Positions 5,510-11,344 of a stretch of DNA of 11,344 bases are shown here, in pieces. The translations under genes were made by a program, and so were the position numbers. Every line of letters begins with the position of its first letter. The stretch's first letter is position 1. The notes beneath the pieces were generated by a model that saw only the letters and a program-made list of their open reading frames with translations, was not told the DNA's origin and made no database searches. Source of the DNA: Eubacteriales Family XIII. Incertae Sedis bacterium (lineage in GTDB: Bacteria; Bacillota; Clostridia; Peptostreptococcales; Anaerovoracaceae); NCBI GenBank assembly GCA_031290715.1, contig JAITNA010000025.1, positions 1 to 11,344 of the forward strand, given 5' to 3'.

Positions 5510-6001
5510 TCACAGCTGTTTGCCGCGATTTTTCATATATTCAAAAACCTTTTTCGGAACGAGCCCCTCAATATCCCCGCCAAGGCCGAATACCTCTTTC
5601 ACAATGCTCGAGCTGATGAACGAATGCGCCGGGTTGGTCATGAGGAAAATCGTTTCGACCCCGCTGTGAAACAGCTTCGCGTTCATCTGCGCAATACGAA
5701 TCTCATATTCGAAATCCATCGCCGCGCGCAGTCCGCGGATGACCGCCGATATCCCATTTTGATTCACGTAATCGGCCAGAAGCCCGCCATATGACGCGAC
5801 TTCCGTGTTCACAATATCTTCCGTTGCGAGCCGGATCATCGCGGTTCGGTCCTCCGTGCTGTAGAAAGGCGCTTTCTCGCTGTTCACGAGCACCCCGATC
5901 ACCAGCGTATCGCAAAGGCGCGCCGCCCGCCTGATCACATCAAGGTGTCCGTCAGTGATCGGGTCAAACGTCCCCGCATACAGCATCTTTCCCATTCTCA
6001 T
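5510..6001 (-). CDS. coaD: Pantetheine-phosphate adenylyltransferase (CoaD)
   Basis: The 163-aa enzyme joins ATP and 4'-phosphopantetheine to give dephospho-CoA, the penultimate step of coenzyme A synthesis. The nucleotidyltransferase motif TFDPITDGH (11-19) gives the ATP-binding HxGH, and SSSIVKEV near residue 128 is the second conserved block of the family. RGLRAAMDFEYE in the middle is also typical. Length is normal. The ATG at 6001 overlaps the rsmD stop as ATGA, so translation is probably coupled; an in-frame ATG at 5995 (giving MGKMLYAG) is an equally good alternative start. The rsmD-coaD pair is widely conserved in bacteria. Confidence 0.96.
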   Translation of the reverse strand: MRMGKMLYAGTFDPITDGHLDVIRRAARLCDTLVIGVLVNSEKAPFYSTEDRTAMIRLATEDIVNTEVASYGGLLADYVNQNGISAVIRGLRAAMDFEYEIRIAQMNAKLFHSGVETIFLMTNPAHSFISSSIVKEVFGLGGDIEGLVPKKVFEYMKNRGKQL

Positions 6002-6561
6002 ATCTTCTCCAAACTTATTATCTCAAACCTTATCACATCGACCTCCGTGTTTCCATAGTGCCTTGTTTTCAGCAGTTCAAACGCGATAGGAAGCGCATAC
6101 CTTCCCTTTCCGCGCTCGCGCTCGATCACAATCAGGGCGCCGTCCGCAAGGATCTCCGCAGCGGCGAACGCGGACAGAATATCTGCATATTCGCACAAAT
6201 CGTAAGGCGCGTCAATAAGAACAATGTCAATTTTTTCATGGATCCGGGCAAACGACTGCCGCCAGCCGCACAGGAGCGGCACCGCGCGATCCTCCGCGCG
6301 GACCGCCGCGACATTCTTTTTCACAAGAGCGATCGACTCCGGCGACAGGTCGCAAAAATACACACGCGCCGCGCCGCGCGAAATCGCTTCGATGCCGAGC
6401 CCGCCCGAGCCCGCAAACAAATCAAGGCAGACAGCGTCCGGCAAGTCCGGGGCAAGCATACTGAAGATCGCCTCTTTCACGCGGTCCGTCGTCGGCCGTA
6501 CCCCCTCGCTCTTCGGCGGCGTCAACCGCCTGCCCCCAAATTCACCCGCGATCACTCTCAT
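5998..6561 (-). CDS. rsmD: 16S rRNA (guanine(966)-N2)-methyltransferase RsmD
   Basis: This 187-aa SAM-dependent enzyme methylates G966 of 16S rRNA (E. coli numbering) in the 30S subunit. The N-terminus MRVIAGEFGGRRL and VRPTTDRVKEAIFSML (21-36) are family hallmarks. The SAM-binding loop is LDLFAGSGGLGIEA (46-59). Motif IV, normally (D/N)PP(Y/F), reads D117-A-P-Y120 here: the second position is encoded GCG rather than a proline codon, one base away from CCG. The rest of the protein is intact and of normal length, so it is probably still produced; whether it is fully active is open. It starts 9 bp after recG and its stop overlaps the coaD start. Confidence 0.94.
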   Translation of the reverse strand: MRVIAGEFGGRRLTPPKSEGVRPTTDRVKEAIFSMLAPDLPDAVCLDLFAGSGGLGIEAISRGAARVYFCDLSPESIALVKKNVAAVRAEDRAVPLLCGWRQSFARIHEKIDIVLIDAPYDLCEYADILSAFAAAEILADGALIVIERERGKGRYALPIAFELLKTRHYGNTEVDVIRFEIISLEKI

Positions 6562-6570
6562 TCTTTCACT

Positions 6571-8742
6571 TCACCCGTCCGCGCGCCCAAACTCGGCGCG
6601 CATTTCTTCCAAGCGTTGGCGCAAGGCGGCATTTTCAGGATGTAATAATTGCGGATCGGCCGCAAACAATGCCGACGCCGCCGCGCTCACCTGCCTGACG
6701 ACGCGAAGGTGCTTCGCAGGGTCGGCAATCCGCAGCTCCGGCAGCCCGTGCTGTCGTACGCCGAACAGATCGCCGGGACCCCTGAGCTCAAGGTCCATCT
6801 CCGCGATCCGAAAACCGTCGTTCGTAGCCGCGAGCGTTTCCCCGCGCTTCCTTGCGACCGGCGAGCCGCTGTCCGAAATAAGGACGCAGTAGGATTTCTC
6901 CGCGCCGCGCCCCACCCTGCCGCGCAATTGATGAAGCTGCGCAAGGCCGAAGCGCTCCGCGTTTTCCACGATCATCACCGTCGCGTTCGGCACATTGATC
7001 CCTACCTCGATGACGACCGTAGCGACGAGCAGGTCAAGCCTGCCGCCGATGAAATCCGACATGATCCGTTCTTTCTCCCGCTGCGGCAGACCTCCGTGGA
7101 CCATCGCGACGCGGCGCGCGGGAAAACGCGCCGTCAATTCCTCGGCCAAGCCTTTCGCCGAACGCAAGAACCCGTCCGCACCGCCGCCAAATCCGATTTC
7201 GCTGCCTGCTTCTGTTTCTCCGGCTTCGTCTGTGATTTCGCCGATTTCGCCGGTTTCTCCCGTTTCTTCCGCTTCCTCGATCATGGGCGCCACGACATAG
7301 ACCTGTCGGCCCTTTTCCATTTCGCTTTCCGCGAAATCGTAGACCTGATCCCGCTTGTCCGAAGCGACATAGCGCGTCCTGACGCGCTTGCGCCCGGGCG
7401 GCAGCTCGTCCAAGACGGAAATATCAAGGTCCCCGTACAAAATGAGCGCCAAGGAGCGCGGGATCGGCGTCGCCGTCATGACCAAAACGTCGCTCCGCTC
7501 GTCCTTCTCCCGCAAGCGCAGCCGCTGCCCCACACCGAAGCGATGCTGCTCGTCCGTGATCGCCAGTCCAAGTTTCGCGAAAGCTGCATCCGGCTCAAGG
7601 ATGGCGTGCGTCCCGATGAGCACATCGATTTCCCCCGCGGCAAGGCGCCCTTTCGCGGCGGCCTTTTCCTTTGCCGTCAGCCCCGCCGCCAGATAGCCGA
7701 CGCGGATTCCCGTCCCGTCAAAAACCTTTTCAAACTCCGCAAAATGCTGGGCGGCCAAAATCTCGGTCGGAACCATGAGGGCCGTTTGATAACCGCAACG
7801 CGCCGCTTTGAAGGCCGCCGCCATCGCCGCGGCCGTCTTGCCCGATCCGACGTCGCCCTGCAAAAGCCGGTGCATGGGGACGGCTTTCTCCATGTCCCCG
7901 TAGATTTCGCTGATCGACCGCCGCTGCGCGTCCGTGAGCGAAAACGGAAGCATCCGCGCAAACTCGTCAAGGCCGGGGCCTCCGAACGCGATCCCCTTTT
8001 TCCCGTCCCTTTCCCGCGCGCGAATCCAAAACAATCCGGCCTGAAGCAGAAACAATTCTTCAAACACAAGCCGCAGCCGAGCGGCCTTCAGCGCGTGTTC
8101 ATCCGGCGGGAAATGGATGCTATGGAGCGCGTAGGGGGCCGGGGCCAGACGGTATTCCGACGACAAAGCTTTCGGCAGCGCCTCCGCAAACAGCTCCGCA
8201 TAGGGCAGTGCCTGCCGCACAAGGCCGCGCAAAAACCGCTGTGTCACCCCGGCCGTCAGCCCGTAGACCGGTACGATCCCGCGCCCGCCCGGCGTATCCT
8301 TCGGAGCGCTTTCCTCCTCCGTATCGCATTTCTCAAAATCCGGGTGCGCCATAGACGGCGCGCCGAAACCGCGCTGCGCCGTTCCATAGACCCAAAACCA
8401 CTCCCCCTTCCGAAAGGCATGGTTCAAATAGCGATGGTGAAAGAACACAAGCCCCATGCTGCCGCTCCCGTCCGTGACCGTCACCCGCATCGGGGGCTTC
8501 GCCCGCGTCCGCGCGGCAAAAGGCGGGACGCTCACATCAAGGACGCGCGCGCGCACAAGCGCCGTTTCGCCGTCCTTGAGCTCGCAAATCCGCTTTGCGC
8601 TGCGCCGATCCTCATACCTGCGCGGATAATGCCGCAGCAAATCCCCCACCGCAGTGATCCCAAGCGCCGAAAGCCGCCGCGCCCGCGACGCGCCGACGCC
8701 GGCAAGCATTGTTACGGGATCGTCCGCGCTACGTTTCCCCAT
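6571..8742 (-). CDS. recG: ATP-dependent DNA helicase RecG
   Basis: The 723-aa helicase remodels stalled forks and Holliday junctions. The start at 8742 (MGKRSADDPVTMLAGVG) is chosen over the longest frame to 8853: it has GAGGTGGAG just upstream, begins at the usual point before the N-terminal helix-hairpin-helix-like PVTMLAGVGASRARRL, and the 37 extra residues lie wholly inside the Asp23-family gene. An OB-fold wedge domain follows. Helicase motifs are Walker A GDVGSGKT (K302), DEQH (397-400), TATPIPRSL, GRKRVRTR and QLHQLRGRVGRG. RecG is usually about 680 aa; the extra length is largely an insert at about 489-525, low-complexity Gly/Glu/Thr/Ile, before the AEELTARFP helix. It overlaps the upstream gene by 14 nt, suggesting coupled translation. 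Confidence 0.96.
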   Translation of the reverse strand: MGKRSADDPVTMLAGVGASRARRLSALGITAVGDLLRHYPRRYEDRRSAKRICELKDGETALVRARVLDVSVPPFAARTRAKPPMRVTVTDGSGSMGLVFFHHRYLNHAFRKGEWFWVYGTAQRGFGAPSMAHPDFEKCDTEEESAPKDTPGGRGIVPVYGLTAGVTQRFLRGLVRQALPYAELFAEALPKALSSEYRLAPAPYALHSIHFPPDEHALKAARLRLVFEELFLLQAGLFWIRARERDGKKGIAFGGPGLDEFARMLPFSLTDAQRRSISEIYGDMEKAVPMHRLLQGDVGSGKTAAAMAAAFKAARCGYQTALMVPTEILAAQHFAEFEKVFDGTGIRVGYLAAGLTAKEKAAAKGRLAAGEIDVLIGTHAILEPDAAFAKLGLAITDEQHRFGVGQRLRLREKDERSDVLVMTATPIPRSLALILYGDLDISVLDELPPGRKRVRTRYVASDKRDQVYDFAESEMEKGRQVYVVAPMIEEAEETGETGEIGEITDEAGETEAGSEIGFGGGADGFLRSAKGLAEELTARFPARRVAMVHGGLPQREKERIMSDFIGGRLDLLVATVVIEVGINVPNATVMIVENAERFGLAQLHQLRGRVGRGAEKSYCVLISDSGSPVARKRGETLAATNDGFRIAEMDLELRGPGDLFGVRQHGLPELRIADPAKHLRVVRQVSAAASALFAADPQLLHPENAALRQRLEEMRAEFGRADG

Positions 8743-9157
8743 TCTCCACCTCGCGCAGCTCCCCGCCGCCGTCGTCGACAAAGATGACCCTGCGCTTCGA
8801 CAGCTTTTCGGAAAGCGTCCCGACAAAAACCATGCTGATGAATCCGGCTTCAATCCCGATGTCGAGCGGAATCTGCGCGCGAAGCCGTTTCGCGAGTACA
8901 GAAGCGGACTCGCGGACGCTCGTGCCGAATTTGAAAATCAAAAAAAGCTGAAGATTGAGCCGGCCCTCTTTCACGCGCGCTTTCACAAACCCGCTCCCCT
9001 CTTCCGGATTGCGCTCGGCCCCCCTGCGAAACTTGCCCCGCGGGTCCGACACGATCACGCGCCCGTCAAAACCGTCGATCACGCGTCCGCAAAGGCTCTC
9101 GACCACGCGAAGATTGACCTCGATCGCACCTTGCCCGTTATCCTCCCGATAAATCAT
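8729..9157 (-). CDS. Asp23/Gls24 family protein (YloU-like)
   Basis: This 142-aa protein belongs to the Asp23/Gls24 family, small proteins of Firmicutes linked to the envelope stress response and membrane-associated scaffolds. Visible features are the opening GAIEVNLRVVESLCGRVIDGFDGR, a basic middle loop (DPRGKFRRGAERNPEE) longer than in compact members, the strand pair RLNLQLFLIFKFGTSV with the family FGTS/YGTK turn, and the helix-strand end ESASVLAKRLRAQIPLDIGIEAGFISMVFVGTL. No signal peptide or membrane span is seen. It follows rpmB across a terminator, and in many Firmicutes the next gene would encode a DAK-domain protein (YloV/FakA-like); here recG follows at once, overlapping by 14 nt. 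The ribosome binding site GAGGT is inside a 16-bp palindrome. Confidence 0.82.
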   Translation of the reverse strand: MIYREDNGQGAIEVNLRVVESLCGRVIDGFDGRVIVSDPRGKFRRGAERNPEEGSGFVKARVKEGRLNLQLFLIFKFGTSVRESASVLAKRLRAQIPLDIGIEAGFISMVFVGTLSEKLSKRRVIFVDDGGGELREVENGET

Positions 9158-9165
9158 GCCTATTC

Positions 9166-9181
9166 TATTACCTCGGTAATA
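9166..9181 (-). promoter_or_regulatory. Palindrome covering the Shine-Dalgarno of the Asp23-family gene
   Basis: TATTACC-TC-GGTAATA (plus strand) is a 7+7 bp inverted repeat. On the mRNA it reads TATTACC-GA-GGTAATA, so the GAGGT ribosome binding site forms part of the stem. It lies 8 bases upstream of the ATG and just past the rpmB terminator. It could mask the ribosome binding site as RNA or serve as a protein operator; neither is shown. Confidence 0.5.
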
Positions 9182-9186
9182 AACGC

Positions 9187-9215
9187 AAAAACCGACCCGG
9201 CAGCCCCGAATCGGT
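9187..9215 (-). terminator. Rho-independent terminator after rpmB
   Basis: On the minus strand ACCGATTCGG pairs with CCGGGTCGGT (10 bp, two G-U pairs) around GGCTG, followed at once by TTTTTG. It lies 25 bp past the rpmB stop and separates rpmB from the Asp23-family gene. The T-run is short, so some read-through into the operon is likely, as no strong promoter is seen between the two genes. Confidence 0.75.
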
Positions 9216-9240
9216 CAAAATGCTTCACAAGCCCGCGGCG

Positions 9241-9432
9241 CTATACGGCCTTGGTCACCTTGCCCGCGCGCAGACATTTGGTGCAAACATTGATGTGCTT
9301 GACCGTACCGCCCTCGTTGACCTTGACAGACTGAATGTTTGCGTTCCACTTCCTCCGCGAATGGCGGTTGGAATGCGAAACGTTGTTGCCGGACGTCTGT
9401 CCCTTTCCGCAAATTGCACATTTCCTCGACAT
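9241..9432 (-). CDS. rpmB: 50S ribosomal protein L28
   Basis: The 63-aa protein is a component of the large ribosomal subunit. It starts MSRKCAICGKG and has SHSNRHSRRKWNANIQ, the RNA-binding heart of L28. Two CxxC pairs (C5/C8 and C50/C53) make this the zinc-binding type of L28; paralogues without the cysteines are used under zinc shortage in some bacteria. Length is normal. A GAGGGAG ribosome binding site and a -10 box (9459-9464) lie just upstream, and a terminator just downstream, so it can be transcribed alone. The divergent neighbour, rqcH, also acts on the 50S subunit. Confidence 0.97.
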   Translation of the reverse strand: MSRKCAICGKGQTSGNNVSHSNRHSRRKWNANIQSVKVNEGGTVKHINVCTKCLRAGKVTKAV

Positions 9433-9458
9433 CTTCTCGCTCCCTCGCTTCCGTATCC

Positions 9459-9464
9459 ATTATA
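9459..9464 (-). promoter_or_regulatory. -10 box of the rpmB promoter
   Basis: A perfect TATAAT on the minus strand lies 26 bp before the rpmB start codon, which leaves room for a short leader and its ribosome binding site. The best -35 at 17 bp spacing is poor (CTGTGC), so upstream AT-rich DNA or a factor may help. Confidence 0.55.
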
Positions 9465-9496
9465 TTCCATAAAAACAGCCCGCACAGGCCGTTTCC

Positions 9497-9525
9497 TTGC
9501 AAACGTACGTTAAATAATTTAACAT
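9497..9525 (+). promoter_or_regulatory. Candidate rqcH promoter with overlapping perfect palindrome
   Basis: TTGCAA (9497-9502) and TAACAT (9520-9525) have a 17-bp spacing, a moderate sigma-A-type promoter directed at rqcH. GTTAAAT-A-ATTTAAC (9509-9523) is a perfect 15-bp palindrome lying in the spacer and touching the -10, where a repressor would block initiation. A CGTACG palindrome adjoins it. No regulator is identified, and the promoter itself is only a motif match. Confidence 0.42.
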
Positions 9526-9585
9526 AAGGACAAGATGATTGCAAGTATATCTTTTTGATTGAGAAAAAATGGAGTAAACGCTGAT

Positions 9586-11280
9586 ATGCCATTTGATAAT
9601 TTTGTCGTCGGCGCCGTTGCGCGCGAAATGGACTCCCTGCTTACGGGCGCGCGCGTAGACCGCGTCTATCAGCCGGAACGCGAAGAAATCATCCTCTGCC
9701 TGAACACCCCGCCGAAAGGCGGCGCGGCGGGCGGGCGGTACAATCTGCTCATTTCCGCGAACAGCGGCCGCCCGCTCATCTACCTCGCGGAGCGCCGCGA
9801 AGCCGGGCCGCAAAACCCGCCGGGCTTTTGTATGCTCCTTCGGAAGCATCTTCTCGGCGCGCGCGTGCTTTCGGTTTCACAGCCGGGTCGCGAACGCATC
9901 GTGAACATCGCGTTTTTGACATCCGGCGAGCTTGGCCTGCACGAGGAACGTACCCTCGTGTTTGAGCTGATGGGGAAACACAGCAACATCATCCTGACCG
10001 AGCCCCGCGAACATTCGGCGGCGCGCATCGTGGATGCCATCAAACGTATTTCCTTTGACCGGAGCCGCGTGCGGCAAATCCTGCCCGGCATGGACTATCT
10101 GCCGCCGCCCGCCGGAAAGGGAATCAGCCCGATCATGGAGGAGGAAACCGCCGGCCGGCCCGGGAACAGCTTTTCCTCTTACGAAGGGCTCGCGGACGCG
10201 GGGACCTACGCGCCTTGTATTTATTATGAACCCGATGGAAATCCCGCGGACTTTCACGTCTTTCATCTTCATGTCTATGAATCGCTGCGGGTCCGTGACT
10301 TCGCGAGCGTCAGCGAAATGCTTGAAACATGGTATGAAACGCGGGAAAACGCCGTGCGGATCAGCGGCAAGTCCTCGGATTTGACCGCCGTACTGAAAGC
10401 GCGGCTCGACAAGCTCTGCCTCAAGAAACAGCGGCTCAGCGAAGAAATCCTCGACGCGGGGAAAGCCGATGAGCACCGCCATCTCGGGAACTTGATTACC
10501 GCCAATATCTGGCGGCTCGAAAAAGGCGCGGCGCGAACGGAACTCGAGGACTATACAGAGGAAGGGCAAAAGCGCCTGATCGAACTCGACCCGCGGCTCA
10601 CGCCGGCGCAAAACGCCCAGCGTTATTACAAAAGATACAGCAAAGCGAAAACGGCGGCGGTGGTCAAAGCGCAGCAGCTTGCGGAAACACAGGAGGGCAT
10701 CGACTATCTCGAGAGCGTTTCCATGTATTTGGATGCCGCGAAAATCCCCGTTGAAATCGACGAATTGCGGGCCGAATTGATCGAAATGGGCTATCTTCGG
10801 GCGCGCAAGGCGCCGCCGCGCAAACCCGGGCGGGCGGGCGGGCCGAAAGGCGCGGGCGGCCGGAAAGCGCCGATTTCCCCGATCTCCATCACGCTGCCCT
10901 CGGGCGCAAAAATCCTCGTCGGCCGCAACAACCGCGAAAACGACGAACTGACCCTGCGGCAAGCCGCGCCGACAGACATCTGGCTGCACACGAAAGACAT
11001 TCCCGGTTCGCATGTAATCCTAAAGATGGCAAACACACGCTCGGAATCGGCGCGGGCGCCGAAGCCGGACACCGCGGGGGAGAATGTGAACCCGGCAGCG
11101 GAAGCGGACCTGCGCGCGGCCGCGGCGATCGCCGCCTGGTACAGCAACGGCCGGCAGTCGGAAGGCGTCCCCGTCGACTACACGCTCGTCAAGTACGTCA
11201 AAAAACCGTCAGGCGCCAAACCCGGCTACGTCATATTCACACACACTCGCACGCTCTACGCAGCCCCCGCCCTGCCATGA
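9586..11280 (+). CDS. rqcH: Ribosome quality control protein RqcH (NFACT family)
   Basis: The 564-aa protein binds stalled 50S-peptidyl-tRNA complexes and recruits tRNA-Ala to add alanine tails that mark the nascent chain for proteolysis; older names are FbpA and PavA. The start ATG 9586 (MPFDNFVVGAV) matches the family N-terminus and has GGAG upstream; the longer frame needs a TTG at 9559. The NFACT-N domain (1-180) has GGRYNLLISANSGRP, CMLLRKHL and ELMGKHSNIIL. The tRNA-contacting Asp-Arg pair of Bacillus RqcH appears here as E103-R104. A helical/coiled-coil middle (about 275-400) is followed by the NFACT-R domain (about 435-560) with LVGRNNRENDELT, DIWLHTKDIPGSHVIL and VKKPSGAKPG. A Gly/Arg/Pro/Lys-rich linker (about 407-430) precedes NFACT-R. 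Length is normal and the gene is complete. Confidence 0.95.
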   Translation: MPFDNFVVGAVAREMDSLLTGARVDRVYQPEREEIILCLNTPPKGGAAGGRYNLLISANSGRPLIYLAERREAGPQNPPGFCMLLRKHLLGARVLSVSQPGRERIVNIAFLTSGELGLHEERTLVFELMGKHSNIILTEPREHSAARIVDAIKRISFDRSRVRQILPGMDYLPPPAGKGISPIMEEETAGRPGNSFSSYEGLADAGTYAPCIYYEPDGNPADFHVFHLHVYESLRVRDFASVSEMLETWYETRENAVRISGKSSDLTAVLKARLDKLCLKKQRLSEEILDAGKADEHRHLGNLITANIWRLEKGAARTELEDYTEEGQKRLIELDPRLTPAQNAQRYYKRYSKAKTAAVVKAQQLAETQEGIDYLESVSMYLDAAKIPVEIDELRAELIEMGYLRARKAPPRKPGRAGGPKGAGGRKAPISPISITLPSGAKILVGRNNRENDELTLRQAAPTDIWLHTKDIPGSHVILKMANTRSESARAPKPDTAGENVNPAAEADLRAAAAIAAWYSNGRQSEGVPVDYTLVKYVKKPSGAKPGYVIFTHTRTLYAAPALP

Positions 11281-11344
11281 GCGCCTATTTGCCGAATCTC
11301 GGCGCTTTCAGGCAAAACCTGCCGCTTCAACGTACGCGGAGTAC
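11277..11344 (+). CDS. Start of a possible downstream gene, cut by window end
   Basis: An ATG overlaps the rqcH stop as ATGA and opens a frame (MSAYLPNLGAFRQNLP...) that stays open for 22 codons to the edge. Such overlaps usually mean coupled translation. The fragment is too short to name, and a chance open frame in GC-rich DNA is possible. Confidence 0.35.
   Translation, partial: MSAYLPNLGAFRQNLPLQRTRS

Noticed and set aside
6649..8787. A 712-codon open frame on the plus strand
   Set aside because: It is antisense to recG, which has all helicase motifs. Its translation is Arg/Pro/His-rich without domains, as expected from the opposite strand of GC-rich coding DNA.
8743..8853. N-terminal extension of RecG to the longest frame
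   Set aside because: The 37 extra residues lie inside the Asp23-family gene, do not resemble RecG, and a strong Shine-Dalgarno precedes the internal ATG at 8742.
9255..9485. Longer minus-strand frame overlapping rpmB
   Set aside because: L28 in the adjacent frame is unmistakable, and this frame carries no recognisable sequence.
9877..11013. A 378-codon open frame on the minus strand
   Set aside because: It is the mirror of rqcH, a clearly recognised gene, and is Arg/Phe-rich without motifs.

Overview
The window looks like chromosomal DNA from a GC-rich member of the Clostridia (Firmicutes). The evidence is a core-gene order typical of that group (rpmB, Asp23/Gls24 gene, recG, rsmD, coaD, a coiled-coil gene, tmcAL), a divergent rqcH, purine-rich Shine-Dalgarno sites, and a zinc-ribbon type L28. 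I cannot name a genus from the sequence alone.

Layout. Positions 1-233 hold the 5' part of a minus-strand tRNA-Ser(CGA), cut by the window edge, and about 90 bp away a second, broken 5' half of a tRNA-Ser gene. Next comes a complete insertion element of the IS1202 (ISNCY) type. It runs from 260 to 3009 (2750 bp), is bounded by 24-bp imperfect inverted repeats beginning TGT, and is framed by a perfect 26-bp target-site duplication (234-259 and 3010-3035). It is longer than a plain IS1202-type element because it carries two small passenger genes, one on each side of the transposase, and three strongly structured non-coding stretches: four consecutive hairpins at 338-470, a nested hairpin at 883-968 and a 10-bp-stem hairpin at 2898-2934. 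This element, with its hairpins and passengers, is the least explained part of the window.

From 3099 to 9432 everything is on the minus strand. In transcription order: rpmB (L28), a terminator, an Asp23/Gls24-family gene, recG, rsmD, coaD, an internal promoter, a coiled-coil protein, tmcAL and a hotdog acyl-CoA thioesterase. Several genes overlap or nearly abut (asp23/recG by 14 nt, rsmD/coaD by 4 nt), as in a housekeeping operon mixing translation, DNA repair, coenzyme A synthesis and tRNA modification. The element sits just past the 3' end of this operon, so no core gene is broken by the insertion.

From 9433 to the end, a short divergent promoter region with a perfect 15-bp palindrome separates rpmB from plus-strand rqcH (ribosome-associated quality control). 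The stop codon of rqcH overlaps the ATG of a further reading frame that runs off the window.

Oddities in the core genes: RsmD has DAPY where the family normally has DPPY in catalytic motif IV; RecG carries a low-complexity Gly/Glu/Thr insert encoded by short imperfect DNA repeats; TmcAL has a polyserine tract; and the DAK-domain gene often found between the Asp23 gene and recG is absent.
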